NCBI GenBank assembly: GCA_030156945.1
Contig: JASGLT010000009.1
Span: 1-64,000 of the forward strand
Origin: Thermococcaceae archaeon
GTDB taxonomy: Archaea; Methanobacteriota_B; Thermococci; Thermococcales; Thermococcaceae
DNA: 64,000 nucleotides
Direction: 5' to 3'
Below, piece by piece: positions 21,281 to 34,515 of this stretch; position 1 is the stretch's first letter; each line of letters starts with the position of its first letter. The notes below the pieces were generated by a model. That model saw only the letters and a list, made by a program, of their open reading frames with translations, was not told the origin of the DNA and did not search any database. The translations under genes were made by a program, and so were the position numbers.

Positions 21281-21712
21281 ATGTTTCTGGTTGATACCAA
21301 CATTTTCCTTGAGGTTCTTCTCGGGCAGGAACGCGCAGAGGAAGCAGAAACGTTCCTGCTTGAAATTCCAGGAGAATTTCTTTACATTTCAGACTTTTCA
21401 CTTTATTCAATAGGCATAATCCTTTCAAAGGTAAAAAGGGCCGATGTGTATCCAGCTTTTGTTGAGGACATAATACTCAGAGCAGGTATGCGCCTCAGCA
21501 GGCTCACAATATTTGACTTTAGAGAGCTTGTCGAGGTAATAGAAAGATTCAATTTAGACTTTGACGATGCATACCAATATACACTTGCGAAAAAACACAA
21601 CCTCAGGATAGTTAGCTTTGATTCAGATTTTGAAAAGACGGATCTTGGAAAAATCTCCCCAAAGGAAGCCTTGGAAGCCTTGGTCCTCTTCAAGGGGTGG
21701 TCTGGACGATGA
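21281..21712 (+). CDS. vapC: VapC-type PIN domain toxin
   Basis: A 143-residue PIN-domain ribonuclease. Acidic catalytic residues are visible in VDTNIF (Asp5), DFDDAYQYTLA and FDSDF. The start ATG follows the vapB stop directly, and its stop overlaps the mre11 ATG (ATGA). Translation of mre11 is therefore coupled to the toxin gene. VapC toxins usually cut tRNA or rRNA. The pair interrupts an operon that in Pyrococcus has herA directly before mre11, as I recall it. Confidence 0.88.
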   Translation: MFLVDTNIFLEVLLGQERAEEAETFLLEIPGEFLYISDFSLYSIGIILSKVKRADVYPAFVEDIILRAGMRLSRLTIFDFRELVEVIERFNLDFDDAYQYTLAKKHNLRIVSFDSDFEKTDLGKISPKEALEALVLFKGWSGR

Positions 21713-23072
21713 AGTTCGCACACATAGCGGATGTCCACCTGGGCTTCGAGCAGTACCGCCTGCCGTACAGGGCCGACGAGTTCGCGGAGGCATTCAGGCG
21801 AGCGATTGAGATAGCCGTAGAGGAGAAGGTTGACTTCATACTCATAGCCGGAGACCTCTTCCACTCCAGCAGACCCAGCCCTGAAACGCTGAAGCAGGCG
21901 ATGGAAATACTCTCCCTGCCGAAGGAGAGGGACATACCGGTTTTTGGAATCGAGGGCAACCACGACAGGACGCAGAGGAGGGTTTCTGCTTACCATCTCC
22001 TCGAAAAGCTCGGCCTTCTCTACCTAATCGGCCTCAGGGAGGAGAGGGTTGAGAGCGAGCACCAGACGAGTGAGAAGACCGATAGGGGCTGGCTCGTTAA
22101 AGGGGTTTTTGAGAAGGGCAACAAAAGCGTCGAGATACACGGTATGAAGTACATGAGCGCGGCGTGGCTCGAAAAGAACCCGCCGAAGGAGATATTCAGG
22201 CCGGAGGGGGACTCCATACTTATGCTCCACCAGGGGGTTAGGGAGCTCGTCGAGGAGATGATGGGCAAGCTGCCCGAGAGCCAGCGCGACTACTACGAGC
22301 TCAGGCTCGGCGACCTGCCAAAGGGCTACCTCTACTACGCCCTCGGCCACATTCACAGGGCGTTCCTGACGAGCTACGACATCGGAAAGCTCGCTTATCC
22401 GGGCTCGCTCCAGAGGTGGGACTTCGGGGACTACGAGCTACGCTACCGCTGGGACGGGAATGCTTTCAAGCCGACCGCTGGGAACCCTAAGGGCTTCTAC
22501 ATCGTCGAGGACTGGGAGCCGAGGTTCGTGGAGCTGAAGGTCAGGCCCTTCATAGATATCAACATCAAGGCCGACGAAGAAACCGCAAAGAGGGAACTGA
22601 AGCGCCTCTCCACCAAGATTCCAGAGGAAGCTTTTGTGAGGCTTGACGTCCGCTGGCTGAGGCCTTATGACGTTTCAAAGCTCACCGAGCTGATAAAGGC
22701 GCGCTATGTTTACGTGAGGACGAGGTTCGAGAGGAAGCTGACCGGAAGAACCCCCTCGGGAGAAGTTCCAAAGCCGGAGGAGTACTTCATTCCCGTCGAG
22801 CTGAAGGCGATAAACCTCACGGGCGAAAGGACCATCGAGTCCATTGACGAGGTCGTTGAGCTCTTCCTCGGTGAGGGATGGGACGAGAAGCTTCCTAAAA
22901 AGTCTGAAGAGCCCGAAAGGAAAGAAGATGCTCCTGCCAGGAAAGAAGAGGTCAGACCCGAAAAGGAAAAGACAAACAAAGCCCAAGAGAAAGAGCACAA
23001 GGATTCTGAAAAGAAGGTCGTTAAAAAGCCTTCCAAAGGTTCAAACCTCCTTGACTGGCTCGGTGGTGGGAG

Positions 23073-23076
<4 letters not shown>
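21709..23076 (+). CDS. mre11: DNA double-strand break repair nuclease Mre11
   Basis: The manganese-dependent exo/endonuclease of the Mre11-Rad50 complex. Phosphoesterase motifs are intact: ADVHLGF (Asp8, His10), AGDLFH (Asp49), EGNHDR (Asn84, His85) and GHIHRA. The catalytic and capping domains fill about residues 1-330, followed by the Rad50-binding segment and a charged, repetitive Lys/Glu-rich tail (about 395-440) ending SNLLDWLGGGR. The ATG at 21709 overlaps the vapC stop; the longer frame to 21697 is unlikely. It overlaps rad50 by four bases. Confidence 0.96.
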
Positions 23077-27055
<3,979 letters not shown>

Positions 27056-27057
27056 CG

Positions 27058-27071
27058 AAAGGTTTAAACGG
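27058..27071 (+). promoter_or_regulatory. TATA promoter of ABC transporter operon
   Basis: AAAGGTTTAAACGG lies about 25-30 bp before the permease ATG at 27092, immediately after nurA. This separates the transporter from the repair operon and predicts an almost leaderless mRNA. Confidence 0.55.
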
Positions 27072-27091
27072 CTGGACAAAAAGTCCAGCAC

Positions 27092-28105
27092 ATGCGGAAG
27101 ATTATCCCAGCGCTCATCGTGCTCTCGCTGGTCTCGATGTTCCTCGGGGTCTACATAGGCCCGGTCAACCTGAGCCCCTCTGACGTAACGAGCGGCATAG
27201 CCTATGGGATCAAACTGACTCTCTCCAGGTTCTTCTCGCTGAACCTCGGTGAGCCACCAAAGTACTTCTCGATAATCTGGAAAATCCGCCTTCCTGAGGT
27301 TCTTCTTGCCTATCTTGTGGGCCTATCCCTCGCGTCGGCGGGCGTTACTTCTCAAGCTCTCTTCAGAAACCCGCTCGCAGACCCTTACATAATCGGAATA
27401 AGCTCTGGTGCGGCGTTCGGCGCGGCGCTTTCCCTGCTGGTAGGGATAACCTACATGCCGTACCTGTCGCTGGCCTTCTCTTTCCTCTCGGTTTTCATCG
27501 TGTACTCCCTGGCCAAGACAAACGGGAAGGTGCCCGTTGACACACTCCTCTTAGCTGGAATAGCCTACGGCTTCCTCGCGAACGCCGCCACATGGTACAT
27601 CTACGTCACCCACCCGCACAACGCCTACATCACCTGGACGTGGCTTCTGGGAAGCTTCAACGGGGCGGAGTGGAAGGAAGTTCTGATAATGCTCGTGGTT
27701 TCCTCGCTAGGGACGGGCTTTCTCATCTGGAAGTGGCGCGAGCTGAACCTGATTTTGCTCGGCGAGGAGAGCATAGCCCTCGGTTTAGATCTCCACCTGT
27801 ACAGGAAAGTTTTCCTCGGCGTTATCGCCACGCTGACGGCCTTTTCAGTTTATACCTCTGGTATCATCGGCTTTGTTGGTCTCGTTAGTCCACACATAAT
27901 GCGCATCATTCTAGGGCCGAACCACAGGGAGCTTACTCCATCAACTGCCCTCTTCGGGGGAATCCTTCTCGTCATCGCAGACCTCCTAGCGAGAACCGTT
28001 GCAAAGCCCCAAGTAATTCCCGTCGGCATAATCACGGCCTTCATGGGCGCGCCCTTCTTCTTGTATTTACTCATGAAGCACAAGAGGGGTGAGCTGATGA
28101 GATGA
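27092..28105 (+). CDS. FecCD/BtuC-type ABC transporter permease
   Basis: Integral membrane subunit of an iron-siderophore, haem or cobalamin importer, 337 residues with about nine to ten transmembrane helices. Family motifs are RLPEVLLAYLVGLSLASAGVTSQ, RNPLADPYIIGISSGAAFG and GIIGFVGLVSPHIMR, the last being the coupling-helix region. No substrate-binding protein gene is adjacent, so the substrate is undecided among Fe-chelates and corrinoids. It overlaps the ATPase gene by four bases. Confidence 0.88.
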   Translation: MRKIIPALIVLSLVSMFLGVYIGPVNLSPSDVTSGIAYGIKLTLSRFFSLNLGEPPKYFSIIWKIRLPEVLLAYLVGLSLASAGVTSQALFRNPLADPYIIGISSGAAFGAALSLLVGITYMPYLSLAFSFLSVFIVYSLAKTNGKVPVDTLLLAGIAYGFLANAATWYIYVTHPHNAYITWTWLLGSFNGAEWKEVLIMLVVSSLGTGFLIWKWRELNLILLGEESIALGLDLHLYRKVFLGVIATLTAFSVYTSGIIGFVGLVSPHIMRIILGPNHRELTPSTALFGGILLVIADLLARTVAKPQVIPVGIITAFMGAPFFLYLLMKHKRGELMR

Positions 28106-28830
28106 GGCTCTTCGCGAGGGTTTCATACTCCTACGGGCAGAGGGAAGTGCTGAAAGATGTGGAGATAGAGGCCAGCAGGGGTGAGCTGTTGGCCATAATA
28201 GGACCAAACGGGGCCGGTAAATCAACCCTCCTCAAGTCCCTCGTTGGTATTTTGAAGCCAATCGGAAAGGCCGAGCTGGACGGGAGGGACCTTCTCTCTC
28301 TCAAACCGGCCGAGAGGGCCAGACTGATAACGTACGTCCCCCAGAGCTCCTTCCCGGAGTTTGCCTTCACCGTTGAGGAGTTCGTGGAGATGGGGAGCTA
28401 CATGACAGGTGGAAGCGTGGAGAAGGCTTTGAAAAAGGTCGGCCTCTGGGAGAGGAGGAGGGACAGAATAACGGCCCTCAGTGGAGGAGAGTTCCAGCTC
28501 GCTCTGATAGCTAGGGCTCTGGCACAGGGGAGCAGGGCGGTGCTCCTCGACGAACCCACGAGCCACCTCGATGTTAACCACGCGCTCACCGTGATGGAAC
28601 TTCTCCGCGAGCTGAAGACGGAAAGGATAATCATAGCTGTTCTCCACGACGTAAACCTGGCCCTCGAGTACGCCGACAGGCTCGTCGTGATGAAAGATGG
28701 AGAGAAGTTCTGGGAGGGAAAGCCAGGGGAGATAACGCCCGATGTCCTTGAAAGGGTTTACGGGATTAGGGCAAAGATAGTAGAAGTCGATTCCCGCAGG
28801 GTCTTCATCCCAGAGCTGGCAAAGGTTTAA
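28102..28830 (+). CDS. FecE/BtuD-type ABC transporter ATPase
   Basis: Nucleotide-binding subunit partner of the upstream permease, 242 residues. Walker A is GPNGAGKSTLL, the Q-loop lies in YVPQSSF, the signature is LSGGEFQLA, Walker B is RAVLLDEPTSHLD and the switch histidine is in AVLHDVN. Its ATG overlaps the permease stop. As with the permease, the transported substrate (iron chelate or cobalamin) cannot be fixed without the binding protein. Confidence 0.9.
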   Translation: MRLFARVSYSYGQREVLKDVEIEASRGELLAIIGPNGAGKSTLLKSLVGILKPIGKAELDGRDLLSLKPAERARLITYVPQSSFPEFAFTVEEFVEMGSYMTGGSVEKALKKVGLWERRRDRITALSGGEFQLALIARALAQGSRAVLLDEPTSHLDVNHALTVMELLRELKTERIIIAVLHDVNLALEYADRLVVMKDGEKFWEGKPGEITPDVLERVYGIRAKIVEVDSRRVFIPELAKV

Positions 28831-28867
28831 AACGAACGTGCGTTTCTTAGGTTAGGGGTGAGAGAAA

Positions 28868-29467
28868 ATGGAGAAGAAGACAGGTACGACAACTGTGGGA
28901 ATCAGGACAAATGAAGGGGTAATCCTCGCGGCCGACACACAGGCCTCACTCGATCACATGGTCGAGACCCTGAACATAAAGAAAATCCTCCCAATCACCG
29001 ACAGGATAGCGATAACAACAGCTGGAAGCGTGGGCGATATCCAGGCACTTGCGAGGATGCTTGAGGCGGAAGCGCGCTACTACCAGTTCACCTGGGGCAG
29101 GCCGATGACGGCCAAAGCGATGGCCCACCTGCTAAGCAACCTCCTCAACGAGAACAAGTGGTTCCCGTACATGGTTCAGATTATCATCGGCGGCTACGTT
29201 GAGGAACCCACACTGGCCAACCTCGATGCCCTTGGCGGACTGGTCTTCGACAACTACACTGCAACTGGCTCGGGAAGCCCATTCGCCATAGCGATCCTCG
29301 AAGACGGCTACAGAGAGAACATGAGCATAGAAGAAGCCAAAGAGCTGGCCATAAGGGCTGTCCGGACGGCAGGGAAGCGCGATGTCTACACAGGGGACAG
29401 AAAAGTCCAGGTCGTTGTAATAACCAGGGACGGCATGAAGGAGGAGTTCGTCGAGTTCAAGGAGTGA
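28868..29467 (+). CDS. psmB: Proteasome subunit beta
   Basis: Catalytic beta subunit of the archaeal 20S proteasome, 199 residues. A six-residue propeptide (MEKKTG) precedes the mature N-terminal nucleophile Thr7 in [21 protein letters not shown]; autocleavage at Gly6-Thr7 is expected. The supporting Asp and Lys residues (AADTQ, KKI) and GSGSPFA are present. Thermococcales carry two beta paralogues; which this is cannot be fixed from sequence alone. GGGGTGAGAG precedes the ATG, and TATA-like GGTTTAAAA is at about 28824. Confidence 0.95.
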   Translation: MEKKTGTTTVGIRTNEGVILAADTQASLDHMVETLNIKKILPITDRIAITTAGSVGDIQALARMLEAEARYYQFTWGRPMTAKAMAHLLSNLLNENKWFPYMVQIIIGGYVEEPTLANLDALGGLVFDNYTATGSGSPFAIAILEDGYRENMSIEEAKELAIRAVRTAGKRDVYTGDRKVQVVVITRDGMKEEFVEFKE

Positions 29468-29504
29468 ACCAATCTTTTTTAACCCCTTTTCCGGACTCTT
29501 TACC

Positions 29505-30608
29505 ATGTTAAAGGCCGGAAGCAAAACTTTGACACTCATTTTAACGGCACTCCTGATACTTTCCCTCTATTCAGCCGTTAGGTTAAGTGAGGGGCCGGAT
29601 TTCATACTGAAAGAGGCCGATGAAATTCTGACCCAGGTCGAGGAGATAAGGGGGCTGGAGTTCAAGGAAAAGCCAAAGATCGTTGTCATAAGCAAAGCCA
29701 CTGCGCTCGAGATGTGGAAGCCTGGGAAACCAGACCTTGAAAGGCTCCGCAGGGAGGAGCTGGTCTACAAGATGACCCTTCTTCTCCCGCCGGACTATGA
29801 GTACATCAAAGAGGAGAGCGAGAGAAGCGCTGGCTGGATAGCGGCGACCGTCGGGGATACAATCTACATCATCGAGGAGAACTTCATGGCGAATCCTGAC
29901 ACTGCCCGAAGGACGATAGCCCACGAGAGCGTCCACGTGCTCCAGAAACAGTGTTTCAACGCCAGATACAGCGCAGACACCTTTGACGGAACCCTTGCAG
30001 TTCAGGCGCTGGTGGAAGGTGATGCAGACCTCGTCGCTGACACCTACTGCGAGAGGAACGGGATTCCTATCCACAAGATACGCTCGCTGAGCGGGGATCC
30101 CCTAACTGATATCCACATATTTCCCTACGTCTTCGGAGACTCCTTCGTCAGATACCTCTACGAAAAGGGCAACTGGACGCTCGTGAATCGGGCCTACGAA
30201 CGCTATCCAGAGACAACCCTTCAGGTGATGGTCCCCGAATACTACCTTGAAAACAGGAAGCCAGAGAACGTGACGGTGGAAGTTCCCGAGAACTGGAGCG
30301 TCCTTATAAACGACAGAATGGGCGCGTTCTACATCTACATCCTCATGAGGGACGTCGCAAAGCTCGAAAACGATACGGCGTGGAACGTCTCAACGAGCTG
30401 GCTGGGGGACAGGCTTATCCTGGCCAACAACGGCACCGACTACGTTCTCCTCTGGAAAGTTGAGTTTGAAGACGGGAAAGCCGCCGAAGTCTTCGCGGAA
30501 ACTCTAAAGAAGCTCGCCGATGGAAACCCATATGCGACCTTCGAGATAATTCGGGATGATAATTTCGTTACCTTAAAAGCCGTTAGGAGGGTTAGAGTTG
30601 AAGCTTAG
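29505..30608 (+). CDS. Membrane-anchored HExxH metalloprotease-like protein
   Basis: 367 residues. An N-terminal hydrophobic segment (about 8-25) acts as signal anchor, leaving the rest outside the cell. HESVH (His140, Glu141, His144) followed by EGDAD (Glu171) 27 residues later forms the ligand pattern of gluzincin-type zinc peptidases. The remaining C-terminal half has no recognised domain but contains many possible N-glycosylation sites. The gene overlaps the start of threonine synthase by 11 bp. I know no characterised homologue; protease function is inferred from the motif. Confidence 0.75.
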   Translation: MLKAGSKTLTLILTALLILSLYSAVRLSEGPDFILKEADEILTQVEEIRGLEFKEKPKIVVISKATALEMWKPGKPDLERLRREELVYKMTLLLPPDYEYIKEESERSAGWIAATVGDTIYIIEENFMANPDTARRTIAHESVHVLQKQCFNARYSADTFDGTLAVQALVEGDADLVADTYCERNGIPIHKIRSLSGDPLTDIHIFPYVFGDSFVRYLYEKGNWTLVNRAYERYPETTLQVMVPEYYLENRKPENVTVEVPENWSVLINDRMGAFYIYILMRDVAKLENDTAWNVSTSWLGDRLILANNGTDYVLLWKVEFEDGKAAEVFAETLKKLADGNPYATFEIIRDDNFVTLKAVRRVRVEA

Positions 30609-31740
30609 ATGCCCAATATGCGGGAAAACTTACGATGAGCCCGTCCAGAGGTGCGAGTGCGGTGAGCCCGTGGAGTTTGAAGCCTTCAAGGCAGAACCGT
30701 ACCTCGGAAAGACCGTCTGGGAGAGGTTTTGGGAATTCTGGCCGGTAGAGCCAGCGATGGAGCTCTCACTCGGCGAAGGAGATACACCGCTCGTGAAATC
30801 AAAGCTTGGAAAAGAACTCGGAGTGAGGCTCTACCTGAAAAACGAGACCGTAAACCCGACCTGGAGCTTCAAGGACAGGGGGACGTTTCTGGCGGTGAGC
30901 TACGCGGCCAGAGCGGGATACAAGGCCATTGGAACGGTTTCCACGGGCAACATGGCGGCAAGTGTCGCTGCTTACGCCGCGAGAGCCGGTTTAAAGGCCA
31001 AAATCCTGGTATCGGAGAGCACTAGCGAGGAGAAGCTAAAGGCTGTGAGCGTTTACGGCGCGGACGTGATAAGGGTCAGGGGAGATTACGGGAGGCTCTA
31101 CTTCGAGAGCCTGAAGCTGGGGGAAAAGCTCGGTATCTACTTCATCAACTCGGACAACCCGTTTCGCGTCGAGGGCTACAAGGGGATAGCCTTCGAGATA
31201 GCAGAAGAGCTGACTCCGGACTACGTTTTAATCCCAACGAGCTCAGGCGGCCTCTTCAGAGGAATTGCCAAGGGATTAATCGAGCTGAAGGAGAGTGGGC
31301 TGATAGAGGAACTCCCGACGCTGGTAGCGGTCCAAGCAGAGGGATGTTCGCCGATATGCAGGGCCTTCAAGGAAGGAAGGGAAAGGATAGAGCGCTTTGA
31401 AAACCCAAAAACGGTAGCAAAGGCCATAGCAAATCCCTATCCCCCGAGCGGGAACGCCGTCCTTAAGCTGCTCCGCGAGTTCGGCTGGAAGTGCACCTCC
31501 GTTAGCGACGAAGAAATCCTCGAAGCGCAGGGAGAGCTTGCAAAGGAAGGCCTCTTCGTCCAGCCCGCAAGTGCAACTGGTATAGCGGCCCTCAAAAAAC
31601 TCATGGAAAGGGGAGAAACCGAAGAAGGGGCAAAGGTCGTGTCGATACTCACGGGCTCGGGTTTGAAAACTCTCCACACTGTTCAAACAAGAGGGATAAA
31701 AGAGTACCCCCCGGAAAAACTTGGAGAAGTCACCATCTAA
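30598..31740 (+). CDS. thrC: Threonine synthase
   Basis: PLP enzyme converting O-phosphohomoserine to threonine, 380 residues. A small N-terminal zinc-ribbon-like CPIC...CEC segment precedes the fold-type II core. The PLP lysine is Lys92 in WSFKDRG; the phosphate-binding and substrate motifs STGNMAAS and PTSSGG follow. Translation most likely starts at TTG 30598, which has GGAGGGTTAG in front and lies inside the upstream gene's last codons. Homoserine pathway genes are not in the window. Confidence 0.9.
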   Translation: MKLRCPICGKTYDEPVQRCECGEPVEFEAFKAEPYLGKTVWERFWEFWPVEPAMELSLGEGDTPLVKSKLGKELGVRLYLKNETVNPTWSFKDRGTFLAVSYAARAGYKAIGTVSTGNMAASVAAYAARAGLKAKILVSESTSEEKLKAVSVYGADVIRVRGDYGRLYFESLKLGEKLGIYFINSDNPFRVEGYKGIAFEIAEELTPDYVLIPTSSGGLFRGIAKGLIELKESGLIEELPTLVAVQAEGCSPICRAFKEGRERIERFENPKTVAKAIANPYPPSGNAVLKLLREFGWKCTSVSDEEILEAQGELAKEGLFVQPASATGIAALKKLMERGETEEGAKVVSILTGSGLKTLHTVQTRGIKEYPPEKLGEVTI

Positions 31741-32022
31741 ACGTCTTGAAAAACTGCCTTCCCCTTTCCCTGTATTTTTCAGTTGAATCCTCATAAAGCT
31801 TCGGATCCTCCCCAAATAGGAAACGTAGGCCTTCCAGACCACCCCCACAGCTAGACCGTACATGCCGAGTATTGGCGCCGCAAAACCGTTTGTGAAGTAA
31901 GACCAGAAGGCTACGATTCCAGCAATAAAACCGAATGTAAAAGCTATCATGAAGCCCAAAAAGGATCCTATATCCGTATCGCTCCATGAATAGAGCAAAA
32001 TCCACCATTGATCACCAAACAT
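31730..32022 (-). pseudogene. Small two-helix membrane protein, frameshifted
   Basis: From the ATG at 32022 the frame encodes two membrane helices (about residues 21-40 and 42-62, IAFTFGFIAGIVAFWSYF and AAPILGMYGLAVGVVWKAY). It then drifts into a nonsense tail antisense to thrC. A different frame continues naturally from about 31825 with a charged tail, FGEDPKLYEDSTEKYRERGR, to the stop at 31730. A single missing base near 31825 (after the codons for WKAY) would restore a protein of about 97 residues. This is either a sequencing error or a young pseudogene. The promoter is palindromic. Function unknown. Confidence 0.6.
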
Positions 32023-32052
32023 TTACAACGGTGTAAATGTTTATAAGTTTTA
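32017..32052 (-). promoter_or_regulatory. Perfect palindrome at start of small membrane protein gene
   Basis: Arms AAACATTTACA (32017-32027) and TGTAAATGTTT (32032-32042) are perfect 11-bp inverted repeats around a 4-bp centre. The start codon (32020-32022) lies inside one arm, and the TATA box TTATAAA (about 32040-32046 on the gene strand) overlaps the other. The mRNA would be leaderless and fully occluded by a bound repressor. Confidence 0.65.
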
Positions 32053-32161
32053 CTCCACATCAAACCAAAGAACTCCCCACTTTGAGATAAAACTGGTAAA
32101 GAAATGGGCGCCATGTAACTTGGGGCAAGCCCTACAAAGAGAAAACTAAAGGCTCAAAATG

Positions 32162-33001
32162 TCAATCGCTCCTTCCGGCTACGTAGAGGCTCCCGTAGGG
32201 CCTCTTGCTCTTCGGTATAACCTTCACGAAGTCCCCTTCCATTAGCTCAGACTTCGAAACCCCGAACTCAGAGGAATACCTCTCGGCAACCTCCTCGATG
32301 AACTCCAGGTCTTTCTCATCCACTTCAGCCACCATGGCCTCCTTAGCAACCTGGTAAGGGGAAACCCTCCCCCTTATGTAGATGGCCCCACCGTGCATGC
32401 CGGTTCCAACGTAGCGCATCCTGTGCCTCTCAACCCCGAGGCCGAAGAGGACAACCTTTCCCCCGGCCATGTACTCGCCGAGGAAGTCCTGGGCCGTTGA
32501 GCCGACCACGAGTAGGGGCTCCTTGCCGTCGATGCCCTTCATGTGAATCGCTCCGCGGTAGCCTATTGAATCCCTGATTAAAATAGCCCCCCCGCGCATG
32601 CTCATCGCAACCACATCGCCGGCCCTTCCGTGAACCACTATCTCACCGCCGTCCATCGTGTTCCCAACCCCGTCCTGGGCGTTCCCGTAAACGACTATCC
32701 TGTGGCCGCTCAGGAACGCCCCGAGGTCGTTGCCGGGGTAGCCCCTCACCTCCAGCTCAACCTTCACGCCCTCCCTGAAGAACAGCCTCGTGCCTATGAA
32801 CCTCTGGCCGTATATGTTTTCAAGTACTACCTTCCTCGCCCCCCTCAGGACGAGCTCCCTTACGAGGTCGTTTATCTCCTTGTGGGTAAGGCTGGAGGCG
32901 TCTATCCAGGCCGTTTTCCCCTCCACCCTGACCCTATCCATCAGCTCGTTAGGATTCCTAACCCCCAAAAAGTAGGGGTTGACAACATCGGCGCGCATCA
33001 T
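32162..33001 (-). CDS. Glutamate synthase, GXGXG (C-terminal) domain subunit
   Basis: 279 residues forming the right-handed beta-helix that in bacteria is the C-terminal domain of the GltB large subunit. Repeated glycine turns are visible (GNAQDGVGNTMDGGEIVVHG, GRAGDVVAMSMRGG, GTGMHGGAIYIRG). In archaea the large subunit is split into separate polypeptides; this is the third and last gene of the operon here. It probably supports the channel between glutaminase and FMN sites. The C-terminal extension (VAKEAMVAEVDEKDLEF) is typical of the archaeal form. Confidence 0.87.
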   Translation of the reverse strand: MMRADVVNPYFLGVRNPNELMDRVRVEGKTAWIDASSLTHKEINDLVRELVLRGARKVVLENIYGQRFIGTRLFFREGVKVELEVRGYPGNDLGAFLSGHRIVVYGNAQDGVGNTMDGGEIVVHGRAGDVVAMSMRGGAILIRDSIGYRGAIHMKGIDGKEPLLVVGSTAQDFLGEYMAGGKVVLFGLGVERHRMRYVGTGMHGGAIYIRGRVSPYQVAKEAMVAEVDEKDLEFIEEVAERYSSEFGVSKSELMEGDFVKVIPKSKRPYGSLYVAGRSD

Positions 33002-33004
33002 ACT

Positions 33005-34513
33005 TCATTCCCCCGCTCCCTTGACTCCCAAAACCTCAAGCTCCCACCTTTCAAGACCCACGCCCCTGAGGTGCTCCCTATTGCCGCGCAGGCTCTCTAT
33101 AGCGTTTATTCCCATTGCCCCCAGCATCTCCTTTATCTCCATGCTCCAGGCCCTCAGGAGGTTCAAGAGGCGCCTCTTTGCGAGGTTGGGTTGGAGGCGC
33201 CTCTCAAGAACCGGATCCTGGGTCGCTATGCCCCAGGGGCACTTGCCCGTGTGGCACATCTGGCACATGGTACAGCCCATCGCTATGAGCGCGGCGGTTC
33301 CAATGTAGACCGCATCCGCCCCCAGAGCTATCGCCTTAACGACGTCCGCCGAGTTCCTTATCCCGCCCGATGCTATTATCGACACTTTGTGCCTTATTCC
33401 CTCCTCACGGAGCCTCCTATCAACGGCCGAAAGCGCCAGCTCTATCGGGATTCCAACGTTGTCTCGGATTATCTTTGGGCTGGCCCCGGTTCCGCCGCGG
33501 TAGCCGTCGATTACTATTGCGTCAGCCCCAGCCCTCGCTATGCCGCTCGCTATTGCCGCTATGTTGTGAACGGCCGCAACCTTCACGAAGACCGGCTTCT
33601 CGTAGTTAGTAGCTTCTTTTATCGCATGGATCAGCGTGGAGAGGTCCTCGATGGAGTATATGTCGTGGTGGGGAGCGGGCGAAAGTGCGTCCGTTCCCTC
33701 CGGAATCATTCTCGTCCTCGCTATCCTGTCGGTTACCTTCTCGCCCGGGAGGTGACCTCCAATCCCCGGTTTTGCCCCCTGGCCGATCTTTATCTCTATC
33801 GCGGCAGAGTAGTTAAGGTACTCTGAATCGACGCCGAACCTCCCGCTCGCGACCTGAACCACCGCCACGTCACCAAACTCCTCCCTCAGCTCCTTTGGAA
33901 TACCTCCTTCTCCCGTGCTGAAGAGCGTTCCCGCTTCCTTCGCCGCCATGGCCAGGGCCTTGAAGGCGTTGTAGCTGATAGACCCGAATGACATTCCCGC
34001 GAACATTATGGGCGTCTCTATCGAGACGTTGGGGGGGAGATCGGTCTTTATCTCGACCTCCTCGGGATCGACCTCAAGGAAGTCTGGCTTGGAGCCTATG
34101 AATGTCCTCAGCTCTATGGGCTCCCTTAGGGGGTCTATTGGAGGATTCGTAACCTGGGAGGCGTTCAGGAGGAGGTGGTCGAAGTAAACCCTGTGGGGCC
34201 TGTCGTTGCCCATCCCCGTGAGCAGGACGCCCCCTCCTTCGGCCTGCCTGATCACATCGCTTATCGTGGACTTAGTCCAGTAGGCGTTGGGCCTGTAGGA
34301 GCCCTCGTAGGGCTTCACTGTTAGGGCGTTCTCGGGACAGAAAATTACGCAGCGCTGGCAGCCTACGCACTTGGTTGAGTCTATTATTATTCTTTTGTGC
34401 TCCTTGTCCCACTGGTGGACGCCGAAGGGGCACTGGAAGACGCAGGCTCCGCAGTTGGTGCACCTATCGTCGTCCCTGATGACCTGGAACTCCGGAAGGA
34501 GGAACGAGACCAT
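33005..34513 (-). CDS. Glutamate synthase, FMN/ferredoxin-domain subunit
   Basis: 502 residues. The N-terminal two-cluster ferredoxin domain has CTNCGACVFQC and CVGCQRCVIFC. The FMN-binding TIM-barrel glutamate synthase domain follows, with GQGAKPGIGGHLPG, DGYRGGTGASP and SGGIRNSADVVKA. A cysteine cluster near the end, CTMCQMCHTGKCPWG, supplies the 3Fe-4S ligands. It reduces 2-iminoglutarate using electrons probably from ferredoxin; no NADPH subunit gene is present nearby. It is the central gene of the three-gene operon. Confidence 0.93.
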   Translation of the reverse strand: MVSFLLPEFQVIRDDDRCTNCGACVFQCPFGVHQWDKEHKRIIIDSTKCVGCQRCVIFCPENALTVKPYEGSYRPNAYWTKSTISDVIRQAEGGGVLLTGMGNDRPHRVYFDHLLLNASQVTNPPIDPLREPIELRTFIGSKPDFLEVDPEEVEIKTDLPPNVSIETPIMFAGMSFGSISYNAFKALAMAAKEAGTLFSTGEGGIPKELREEFGDVAVVQVASGRFGVDSEYLNYSAAIEIKIGQGAKPGIGGHLPGEKVTDRIARTRMIPEGTDALSPAPHHDIYSIEDLSTLIHAIKEATNYEKPVFVKVAAVHNIAAIASGIARAGADAIVIDGYRGGTGASPKIIRDNVGIPIELALSAVDRRLREEGIRHKVSIIASGGIRNSADVVKAIALGADAVYIGTAALIAMGCTMCQMCHTGKCPWGIATQDPVLERRLQPNLAKRRLLNLLRAWSMEIKEMLGAMGINAIESLRGNREHLRGVGLERWELEVLGVKGAGE

Positions 34514-34515
34514 CT

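Noticed and set aside
28830-28845. AAACG/CGTTT inverted repeat before psmB as heat-shock operator
   Set aside because: Short arms with mismatched centre and no match to the known Phr consensus; not enough to call.
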